6,142 nt of DNA, from positions 1 to 6,142 of the forward strand of contig DCGV01000030.1 of the NCBI GenBank assembly GCA_002314725.1, given 5' to 3'. The first letter of the stretch is position 1. The number at the start of each line of letters is the position of its first letter. The position numbers and the translations under genes were made by a program. Below are positions 1-6,142 of the stretch, in pieces. The notes under the pieces were generated by a model. That model was not told where the DNA came from. It worked only from the letters and a program-made list of their open reading frames with translations, and made no database searches. The stretch is from Bacteroidales bacterium UBA1769. GTDB taxonomy: Bacteria > Bacteroidota > Bacteroidia > Bacteroidales > UBA932.

Positions 1-194
1 AGGCTCTCCGAAAGAACAGGACAATTGATTGGCAGAAGAAGGAATCAGCCCGTGCCGGTATGCGCAAGATTGTAAAGCGGCTTCTAAAGAAATATCACTA
101 TCCACCAGAGGAAGAACAGAATGCTTTGGAGATTGTAATCAAGCAGTGTGAGCAATGGGCAGACACTGATTCATATGAATATGAAAATCTTTAA
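1..194 (+). CDS. hsdR: Type I restriction enzyme subunit R, C-terminal end (partial, 5' end outside window)
   Basis: Reading from base 3 gives an open frame of 63 codons ending in TAA at 192-194. The peptide contains IDWQKKESARAGMRKIVKRL, then LLKKYHYPPEEEQ and a closing IKQCEQWAD. This is the characteristic end of the C-terminal helical domain of type I restriction HsdR proteins (the DUF3387/T1RH-like C region), which follows the helicase lobes and contacts the rest of the HsdRMS complex. HsdR is the ATP-driven translocase and endonuclease subunit; it cuts foreign DNA lacking the methylation made by HsdM guided by HsdS. The nuclease and helicase domains, and any hsdM/hsdS genes, lie upstream of the window and cannot be judged. 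The next gene starts after only 9 nt, which suggests co-transcription. The family call rests on recognising this tail from memory, but the match is specific. Confidence 0.87.
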   Translation, partial: ALRKNRTIDWQKKESARAGMRKIVKRLLKKYHYPPEEEQNALEIVIKQCEQWADTDSYEYENL

Positions 195-203
195 TTTTTT
201 GTT

Positions 204-1103
204 ATGGATCAGCCGAAAATTGAACGTATGTTGCGCCTGATGAAGCTGATGTCAGGCAATATCAATTATTCCATTGATGAATTGGCCAGAATGCTGGAAA
301 TGTCGTATAGGACAATTTATCGCTATATCGATACATTCAAGGCTGCTGGATTCTCGGTGACTAAGCTTTATAGCAATATCTATAAGCTTGATCAGATGCC
401 ACGAAAAGCTCCTAATTTTGATAAACTGGTGTATTTCTCGGAGGAAGAAGCATATATAGTCAATAGACTTATTGATAGTCTTACCCCGACCAATAACTTA
501 AAGAAAGGACTGAAAGATAAGCTAGCTGTTATATATAACTCAACCTCCATCGAGAATTTCGTAGATATACACACAAATGCCGCTCATGTTCATTCACTTG
601 AAGAAGCAGCAAAGAACAAGAAACGTGTGATCCTTCGTCAGTACGAGTCCGGTAATTCTCACAGCATCCGTGATAGGTTCATAGAACCTTTTGGTTTTAC
701 AACAGATTTTATTGATGTCTGGGGGTATGATATAGAAGACGGACATAATAAGATTTTTAAGATCCAGCGTATCAATGCAGTTGAAGTTTTGGATGAAGAT
801 TGGGAATGCGAAAAGAGTCATAGAAAAATGGGAATGGATGCTTTTCATATGACCGGTTTGGGCGGCATGAATGTTAAACTCCAGTTAAGCATCCGTGCAA
901 AGAATCTCCTTGTTGAAGAGTATCCTCTTGCAGAAAAGGATATCACCAGGAAGAGCAAGGAATGGCTGCTTGATACCACCGTGTATAACTATGCCGGCAT
1001 CTGCAGGTTCTATATGGGTCTGATGCACGAAATCAAGATTGTTGACAGTCCGGAATTTTCAGACTATGTCAGTAATTATGTATCAACCTATTACCGCAAA
1101 TAG
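204..1103 (+). CDS. HTH / WYL-domain transcriptional regulator
   Basis: This 299-residue protein has the usual layout and length of WYL regulators. Residues 1-60 form a winged HTH (YSIDELARMLEMSYRTIYRY at 22-41 is the helix-turn-helix). Residues about 131-196 are a WYL domain, recognisable from RFIEPFGF (158-165), GYD (174-176) and FKIQRI (185-190). Residues about 222-298 fit the C-terminal WCX domain. WYL proteins bind DNA and sense a ligand, probably nucleic acid or a nucleotide; many repress or activate phage-defence operons (BrxR/CapW-type). Oddly, the Trp-Tyr-Leu triplet itself aligns with Ile170-Asp171-Val172, so the ligand pocket may differ. The ATG at 204 is the first in frame and gives a complete HTH; no Shine-Dalgarno is visible (upstream is T-rich), as is common in Bacteroidota. 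It sits 9 nt after hsdR and 6 nt before the SF2 helicase, so it probably controls this operon. That role is inferred. Confidence 0.88.
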   Translation: MDQPKIERMLRLMKLMSGNINYSIDELARMLEMSYRTIYRYIDTFKAAGFSVTKLYSNIYKLDQMPRKAPNFDKLVYFSEEEAYIVNRLIDSLTPTNNLKKGLKDKLAVIYNSTSIENFVDIHTNAAHVHSLEEAAKNKKRVILRQYESGNSHSIRDRFIEPFGFTTDFIDVWGYDIEDGHNKIFKIQRINAVEVLDEDWECEKSHRKMGMDAFHMTGLGGMNVKLQLSIRAKNLLVEEYPLAEKDITRKSKEWLLDTTVYNYAGICRFYMGLMHEIKIVDSPEFSDYVSNYVSTYYRK

Positions 1104-1109
1104 TTTAGG

Positions 1110-3284
1110 ATGTCAACATTAGCCACATATCTCAACCAATTCACAAAATTGAGGGTAAGCAGCTCCGGAGGTTTCAAGGCGCCGCACAAGGCTATTCTTC
1201 TTATTACCATAACCGAGATGGTTAGAGACGGCTATATTGACTCCACACAAATTGAGAATAATCGTCTGTTGTCAATGTTCTATGAAAAGAACTGGCACCA
1301 GTACATCCAAATCAATACACCATTTGTATGCAACGTCGGTATGCCATTTGAGCATATCGGAAGTGAACCTTTTTGTTCTCAGCTCACTCGAGATTCTATC
1401 ATTATTGACGAAGAGTTGTTCAGCTATATGGGAGAACAGGAAGATTCTGAGGCAATAATCACGGCTCTCATTGCGAATTACCTGGCTCCTTTTGCTAATA
1501 AGCATAAAGTTGTTTTCTCTGAACTTAATCCATATCGGGACAAGCAGTTGCGGCCATATCAGATTGAAGCAAAAGAGAAAATTTATAAGATGTGGATCCA
1601 GAAACGGAGCATTATGTTTCAGATGCCCACTGGAACAGGTAAAACTCGTCTTTTCGTTTCGATAATCCGAGATCTTTTTGACTGGGGTGCTTCAAAAAAG
1701 ATAGTCGTCAAAGTTCTTGTTCTTGCTCATAGAATAGAACTCATTGACCAGATTGATGAACATATCGGTGTGAAATACAATCTTGCCCATGGTCTTATTA
1801 TTTCAAAGAGCCGCGAGCAAAAAATGTATTCCGTACAAATTGGCTCAGTACCAACATTGACAAGGCGTTTGTCAAACTGGACAGACAAGGAGTTTGATAT
1901 TATCATTATTGATGAAGCTCATCACGTAAAGGCCGAGAGTTATAAGCGCATTCTCAAAGAATTTCCAAAGGCAAAGGTGCTTGGCGTAACAGCAACGCCA
2001 TACCGAATGAATCACGCCAGCTTCCATCCTGAATTTGATGATCTGATCACATCTCAACCCGTTTTGAATTTTATACGGCAAGGTTATTTATGCGATTACG
2101 ATTACTATTCAATACGGCCAAATTCCAGGATACAGTCAGATATTGATAGCATTACGCAATTCGCACTCGACGGTGATTACCTTGATATTGCAATGCTGGA
2201 TGTGATGGACAAGGACGAAATCAGAGCTGGTATTGTAGATGCCTATTTCCGTTACGCTCGTGGTAAGAAAGGCATCGTTTATACCATCAATCGCGATCAT
2301 AATATCCACGTTTGCTCAAAATTTGTTGACAGAGGAATAAATGCAGTCGCCATTGATTCGAAAACTCCTCCTGAAGAAAGGAAGCAGATGGTTGATGACT
2401 TTAAACATGGTAAAATAGATATCATCTGTAATGTCAATATCTTTAGTGAAGGTTTCGATTGTCCGGACGTGGAGTTTATCCAACTTGCCAGGCCGACAAA
2501 GTCGCTATCTATGTATTTGCAACAAGTTGGACGCGGATTAAGGCCTGCTGAAGGAAAAGAAAAGCTCATCATAATAGATTGTGTTGGCCTTTATAATCGG
2601 TTTGGATTCCCTTCTGCCAAAAGAAAATGGCGTCATCATTTTGAGGGCCGGGACGTAGATTATACACCTCATTCCGGTATCGGAGGTCTCGAAGAAAGGG
2701 ATGTTATTTATATTGACGATTATGAAGAAGGCAATGAGGAAGTTGAAATCTTGCATTCCTCTTCGGATGAAATCGTTTCCGAGATACCAGAAACCGAAGT
2801 ATTCGATGCTTATGCACATGAGGGAGAGTTCAAGTATTTTCTTTCCCGAAAGAGATACGATGACGACACTACAGAAAAGATTATTAAGGGTCTGAAGAAT
2901 GATGTTGATTTCATCATAAAAAGCAAATACAACTCCAAGCACACAAGTGTGTTAAGTATGGATGATATTCCATCCTTAGAGCTTTATATGCAGGATTTTG
3001 ATGGAGATTTAGCAATTTCCGGAATCAACAAGCAGAGAAGAAATATTCTTACATCATCTCTTGCTACCTACATTGAGTACCAGAAATGGATAGAGGCTGG
3101 TCGTCCGGATGATGAATTTGACGCTACTATTAGCCACACCAATGAGAATACACCTATTGAAGATGCTCCTATGAGAAGTATCGAAGAGGTCAAAGCAGAA
3201 ATTGCGATTTTCAAGAAATATAACTCTACTGTTCCGGAGCAATTGCTTCAGGAATTGAATGATATTATCAACAGCAGAAAGTAA
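1110..3284 (+). CDS. SF2 DEAD/DEAH (ResIII-like) helicase with N-terminal SBD-like domain
   Basis: This 724-residue protein carries a full SF2 helicase core: LRPYQ (147-151), Walker A PTGTGKT (173-179), motif Ia LVLAHR (203-208), Walker B DEAHH (268-272), motif III TATP (294-297), motif V SEGFD (446-450) and motif VI QQVGRGLRP (471-479). It should be an ATP-dependent DNA/RNA translocase of the ResIII/SSL2 type. Residues about 1-95 form a separate domain with APHKAILL (24-31), an NW pair (61-62) and MPF...EPF (78-88). This resembles the N-terminal domain of HNH/McrA-like restriction enzymes (the sulfur-binding, SBD, family), so it may read modified or foreign DNA. Residues about 520-724 match no domain I know and include an acidic segment (527-562). 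No HNH, PLD or PD-(D/E)XK nuclease motif is visible. The start lies 6 nt after the regulator and only AGG directly abuts the ATG. A defence role is inferred from hsdR and the WYL gene; helicase assignment is near certain, the N-terminal call is moderate. Confidence 0.9.
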   Translation: MSTLATYLNQFTKLRVSSSGGFKAPHKAILLITITEMVRDGYIDSTQIENNRLLSMFYEKNWHQYIQINTPFVCNVGMPFEHIGSEPFCSQLTRDSIIIDEELFSYMGEQEDSEAIITALIANYLAPFANKHKVVFSELNPYRDKQLRPYQIEAKEKIYKMWIQKRSIMFQMPTGTGKTRLFVSIIRDLFDWGASKKIVVKVLVLAHRIELIDQIDEHIGVKYNLAHGLIISKSREQKMYSVQIGSVPTLTRRLSNWTDKEFDIIIIDEAHHVKAESYKRILKEFPKAKVLGVTATPYRMNHASFHPEFDDLITSQPVLNFIRQGYLCDYDYYSIRPNSRIQSDIDSITQFALDGDYLDIAMLDVMDKDEIRAGIVDAYFRYARGKKGIVYTINRDHNIHVCSKFVDRGINAVAIDSKTPPEERKQMVDDFKHGKIDIICNVNIFSEGFDCPDVEFIQLARPTKSLSMYLQQVGRGLRPAEGKEKLIIIDCVGLYNRFGFPSAKRKWRHHFEGRDVDYTPHSGIGGLEERDVIYIDDYEEGNEEVEILHSSSDEIVSEIPETEVFDAYAHEGEFKYFLSRKRYDDDTTEKIIKGLKNDVDFIIKSKYNSKHTSVLSMDDIPSLELYMQDFDGDLAISGINKQRRNILTSSLATYIEYQKWIEAGRPDDEFDATISHTNENTPIEDAPMRSIEEVKAEIAIFKKYNSTVPEQLLQELNDIINSRK

Positions 3285-3292
3285 TCCGTATT

Positions 3293-6070
3293 ATGAGTGA
3301 GATTAACGAAATACTTAATGATATACAACAGCATTGCCAAAGAGAGAGTCGAGAGCGTGTTTCTGACCCAAGCTTTGGACGAGGTCTGATACGTATCAAA
3401 GGTTTTGCGGAGCCTCAAAAGCTTTGGATCGTAAACCGAGAATACGAAAGGCGTATGACGCCCGAGTATGATATCAACAATACCATTAAGGGAACAAGCA
3501 TTTCAGGTCGCCTTCAGCATTTAGAAGACGATGGACGTTGTATCTCAAAGAATAAGATGTACGCCAGACTCTTGCTCGAGAACTATGAAGGAAATCATAT
3601 TTGCAAGACATCTGATGGGCGAGTTTTTAATTTTATGATTAAGAACTCTGAAACTTACTATAATGAAAACGGAAGAGTTGGAGAAATAAGATTTGGAATA
3701 GCTGGTGATAAATCTTGGTCGAGATATCCTTCACTTCAAGCTGCTTTTGAAGCTCTCAACAAAAACCAAGAATCTATTGCAGAGCGACAAATTGCTGAGG
3801 AGGAAGCGAGGAAAAGAGCTGAAGAGTTAAGACGTCAAAAACAGGAAGAAGAGGCAAAGAAAGCTGAGGAAGAAGCAAAAAAACTCGAAGCGGAACGCAA
3901 AGCATTGGAGGCTGAAAGGCAGGCGATAATCGATAAGTATAGTCAAACTGCAGCATTCGTTCGTCAACAAGTATCATTGAGAAATAACCCGGTACTGGAT
4001 AAGCATCAAAATGATGCAAAATTTTCCAATGTTTATAACGGAGTTGCAGAGGTAATAAATGGTGGCCCTGGTACAGGAAAGACCACGACTATGATTCAAC
4101 GTCTTAAGCTCTTGATTGATTCAGAAGACTTGAAAGACTTTAGAATAAATCATGAAGACTGCAAATTGACGGATCATGAGATTTCCCTGGTAGCTGGTGA
4201 CGATAAATGGATATACTTCTCTCCAAATCAACTTCTGAAGAAGTACCTCGAGAATAATATGGTTTATGAAGGACTCGGCAGGGCTCCTATACAGACCAAA
4301 GTCTGGAAAGACTTTCTTCGTAATGCTGTCAGGGACGGGTACCATTTAGCTGGCGAGGATTGTCCTTTTGATTTCCCTAAGCATAGATATGAAGATGTTC
4401 CAGTATATGTCGATGGACACTATGATATTATTACTGGTTTCATTGACTATTTTATAGCACAGACAAAGGAAAAATTCCAAAAAATCGCCAAAGTTGAGAC
4501 CGGAAAATACGACTGGAAAATATTAGGCAGCGTTATTACTCGAGAATGTGCAAAAATCAATGATGTTCATAGCCTGTCGGATCTATTACGTTTCCTGATT
4601 CATATGGAAACGGTAGACTCAAATATCATCATTGATGGCAAACGTCAACCTTCCGGGTTAAGCATTGTACGAAAGCTGAATGACCAAATACAATTTCTGT
4701 CTGATGAGTGTCTCGTTAGAATTAAAAAGGACGAGGAGCTGTATTCAAAGCTTGTGAAATTCATTAATGAATCGTTGAAGACGACAAAAAATGATGACGA
4801 AACTGATGAAGAAGATGAGATATCAGAAACAGAACAGAATTACGGAGATGTCACCCTGGTTTTAAATCAAAAACTGAGATCACTTCTAAAAGCTTTGTCA
4901 CTTAAGCAGATTGATGGAAGCGTTAAGATACAAGGCAACGCGAAAGTTCTTTTCGAAATGATCCAGTCTGCGATAGACTTTGAGAAATTGAAAGAGCAGT
5001 CAGCTAATGCATTTTTCGCTAAGTATTTGTATCCTGCAGTAAATGGCTCACTGAATACAATATTCAGTTCAATACCAAGGATATACAAATCATTCAGAAA
5101 GAATCTTTCTGAAGATATGCTATCTCATTTTGATTCGGATATTCTTCAATACATTCTGGAAACATCAAAGAACCGTGCTTTATGTCCACAAGAGCAAGCC
5201 TTACTAGTCGGGTTCATAAACAGAATATGCAAGGACTTCTATAGAGTAAGGAAAACAGATTTCGAATCTTCCAACCATAAATATGTGCTTGCATACAAAG
5301 ATTTATGTCGTCCTGTTATTGGCGTTGATGAGGCAACCGACTATAGCATTGTTGATTTCTTTGGAATACGTTCATTTGGTCACTATGAGATTGAGTCTTT
5401 CACGCTATGCGGGGATTCTATGCAGATGATGCGGGAAGATGGTATCAGTGACTGGGCTATCCTACGGCATCCATTGATTTTCGGTAATCTTGATATTAAA
5501 GGTCTAAATATTTCATATCGACAGAGCAAAGAGCTTATGGAATTAGCCGGTAAAATCTTTCAGGCCGAACTCGGTAGGCCAGCACCGTATGAATGTTATT
5601 TAAAGAATGAAGATACTCCAAAACCTCTTTGGCTCGAAAGTGACGACATCGATGATAAGGCTGAATGGATTACAGATAGAGTCCTTGAAATCAATGCGAA
5701 GTATGGACAAATGCCAACCATTGCTATATTTACTAAGGACAAAATCACTTGTGAGCATTTGAAAGAAGCTCTTGATGATTGTGATAATCTGACAAAAGCT
5801 GGTATTCAAGTCAAGGTATGTTCAGAAGAAGCTTATGCCGGAAATAAGATATTGAGAATCTTCCCAATAGACGAGGTAAAAGGAATGGAGTTCGAGTCCG
5901 TATTCTTCTATGATATTGACGATATAGGCTCCACTAGCTTGGTAAACAAGTATCTATATGTGGGAATATCGCGTGCAGCATTCTACCTTGCCGTTACATC
6001 CAATGGTCAGTCAATGAGAATAAATGATCTTCTCTCTCAATATTTCGAGAAGGGAGGAAATTGGAAATAG
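3293..6070 (+). CDS. SF1 (UvrD/HelD-like) helicase with unknown N-terminal domain and coiled coil
   Basis: This 925-residue protein has three parts. Residues 1-150 are a domain I do not recognise (landmarks IKGFAEPQKLWIV 35-47, FGIAGDKSWSRYPS 134-147). Residues about 153-216 are a highly charged Glu/Lys/Ala/Arg coiled coil. From about 230 to the end is an SF1 helicase: Walker A GGPGTGKTTT (257-266), motif Ia WIYFSPNQLL (306-315), Walker B VDEATD (678-683), motif III CGDSMQ (706-711), motif IV SYRQS (741-745), motif V VKGMEFESV (862-870) and motif VI YVGISRA (889-895). Motif II has Thr where UvrD/Rep have Gln. Walker A and B are 416 residues apart, roughly double Rep/UvrD, with an Asp/Glu-rich stretch (501-514) inside the insert. 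No nuclease signature was found. It starts 8 nt after the SF2 gene without a Shine-Dalgarno, so the two are probably made together. GajB of Gabija is also UvrD-like but is much shorter and lacks this N-terminus. The ATPase/helicase fold is well supported; the function is inferred. Confidence 0.88.
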   Translation: MSEINEILNDIQQHCQRESRERVSDPSFGRGLIRIKGFAEPQKLWIVNREYERRMTPEYDINNTIKGTSISGRLQHLEDDGRCISKNKMYARLLLENYEGNHICKTSDGRVFNFMIKNSETYYNENGRVGEIRFGIAGDKSWSRYPSLQAAFEALNKNQESIAERQIAEEEARKRAEELRRQKQEEEAKKAEEEAKKLEAERKALEAERQAIIDKYSQTAAFVRQQVSLRNNPVLDKHQNDAKFSNVYNGVAEVINGGPGTGKTTTMIQRLKLLIDSEDLKDFRINHEDCKLTDHEISLVAGDDKWIYFSPNQLLKKYLENNMVYEGLGRAPIQTKVWKDFLRNAVRDGYHLAGEDCPFDFPKHRYEDVPVYVDGHYDIITGFIDYFIAQTKEKFQKIAKVETGKYDWKILGSVITRECAKINDVHSLSDLLRFLIHMETVDSNIIIDGKRQPSGLSIVRKLNDQIQFLSDECLVRIKKDEELYSKLVKFINESLKTTKNDDETDEEDEISETEQNYGDVTLVLNQKLRSLLKALSLKQIDGSVKIQGNAKVLFEMIQSAIDFEKLKEQSANAFFAKYLYPAVNGSLNTIFSSIPRIYKSFRKNLSEDMLSHFDSDILQYILETSKNRALCPQEQALLVGFINRICKDFYRVRKTDFESSNHKYVLAYKDLCRPVIGVDEATDYSIVDFFGIRSFGHYEIESFTLCGDSMQMMREDGISDWAILRHPLIFGNLDIKGLNISYRQSKELMELAGKIFQAELGRPAPYECYLKNEDTPKPLWLESDDIDDKAEWITDRVLEINAKYGQMPTIAIFTKDKITCEHLKEALDDCDNLTKAGIQVKVCSEEAYAGNKILRIFPIDEVKGMEFESVFFYDIDDIGSTSLVNKYLYVGISRAAFYLAVTSNGQSMRINDLLSQYFEKGGNWK

Positions 6071-6081
6071 AGAAATTCGAC

Positions 6082-6098
6082 TGTCAAAAGTTGTCAAA
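6082..6098. repeat. Two TGTCAAA direct repeats, 10-bp period
   Basis: TGTCAAA occurs at 6082-6088 and again at 6092-6098, so the copies are spaced one DNA helical turn apart, shortly after the stop of the SF1 gene. Such spacing can mark a regulator binding site on one face of the helix. They lie just upstream of the possible -7 element at 6108. A 7-mer pair in AT-rich DNA could also be chance. Confidence 0.35.
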
Positions 6099-6141
6099 GT
6101 GCCTTTCTACCTTTGCAGGAGCAATGTTAGAAAGGCATTTT
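6096..6141 (+). terminator. Probable intrinsic terminator hairpin after the SF1 helicase gene
   Basis: The arms TGCCTTTCTA (6100-6109) and TAGAAAGGCA (6128-6137) are perfect complements. The stem extends outward through one G-U pair and three A-U pairs (6096-6099 with 6138-6141), giving 14 pairs around an 18-nt loop. The 3' arm ends in TTTT, and the A-rich 5' side means it could work in both directions. It begins 25 nt after the last stop codon, where an operon terminator is expected. The loop is longer than usual and the T-tract is short and cut by the window edge. An operator palindrome for a downstream gene is the main alternative. Confidence 0.55.
6108..6117 (+). promoter_or_regulatory. 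Possible Bacteroidota -7 promoter element (TAnnTTTG)
   Basis: TACCTTTGCA at 6108-6117 matches the Bacteroidota primary sigma -7 consensus TAnnTTTG exactly. A TTG at 6091-6093 is the only nearby -33-like candidate, but it ends 14 nt before the -7 element, shorter than the roughly 19-21 nt usual in Bacteroides. The element begins in the last two bases of the left hairpin arm and runs into the loop. If real it would drive a gene beyond the right edge of the window. Confidence 0.35.
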
Positions 6142-6142
6142 A

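Noticed and set aside
192..203. TAATTTTTTG as a -7 promoter element just before the WYL gene
   Set aside because: It fits TAnnTTTG only loosely, has no TTG at the right distance upstream, and would put the transcription start inside the coding sequence.
2538..2942. 134-codon open frame on the minus strand
   Set aside because: It lies fully inside the SF2 helicase gene, spans the end of its helicase core, and its peptide has no recognisable motif. It is a shadow of the plus-strand gene.
3746..3940. Repetitive GAA/AAG/GCA-rich DNA as a tandem repeat or CRISPR-like array
   Set aside because: The frame stays open, the repeats are imperfect at DNA level, and the heptad-like protein pattern explains them as a coiled coil.
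3774..4019. Minus-strand frame with Leu/Pro-rich peptide (81 codons)
   Set aside because: The Leu-rich composition is the complement of the Glu/Lys/Arg-rich coiled coil codons of the SF1 gene, so it is an antisense artefact and not a membrane protein.
1110..6070. Assignment of the two helicases to Gabija, Hachiman or Zorya
   Set aside because: No GajA OLD-like nuclease, HamA nuclease or ZorA/B membrane motor is present, and the SF1 protein is nearly twice the length of GajB.
6096..6141. Invertible promoter (phase-variation) flanked by inverted repeats
   Set aside because: The repeats enclose only 18 bases, far shorter than known Bacteroides invertible promoters, and no recombinase gene is in view. 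A terminator or operator is simpler.

Overview
The window (about 40% G+C by eye) holds four co-directional genes packed head to tail: the last ~64 codons of a type I restriction subunit (hsdR), a WYL-domain transcriptional regulator (299 aa), an SF2 (DEAD/DEAH, ResIII-like) helicase with an extra N-terminal domain (724 aa), and a large SF1 (UvrD/HelD-like) helicase with an N-terminal unknown domain and a coiled coil (925 aa). The gaps between genes are only 9, 6 and 8 nt, so they are most simply read as one operon. There is no gene-free stretch longer than 72 bases.

Organism: most likely a member of the Bacteroidota (Bacteroides/Prevotella-like). The three visible start codons lack a real Shine-Dalgarno sequence, the codon use is moderately AT-rich, and a TAnnTTTG-type -7 promoter element (TACCTTTGC) lies after the last gene. 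No taxonomic marker gene is present, so this stays an inference.

Layout: 1-194 hsdR 3' end; 204-1103 WYL regulator; 1110-3284 SF2 helicase; 3293-6070 SF1 helicase; 6071-6142 intergenic region with a pair of TGTCAAA direct repeats, a 14-bp hairpin (probable terminator) and a possible promoter for the next gene.

How the genes may work together: HsdR is the motor and nuclease of a type I restriction-modification system, WYL proteins often control phage-defence islands, and the two helicases are typical accessory parts of such islands. The best reading is a defence island in which a regulator plus two-helicase module is attached to the type I RM operon. The SF2 protein starts with a domain resembling the N-terminal, modified-DNA-reading domain (SBD-like) of McrA/HNH-type restriction enzymes. 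The SF1 protein carries no recognisable nuclease. I do not recognise the WYL-SF2-SF1 trio as a named defence system. It is the main candidate for something undescribed, but function is inferred from domains and context only.
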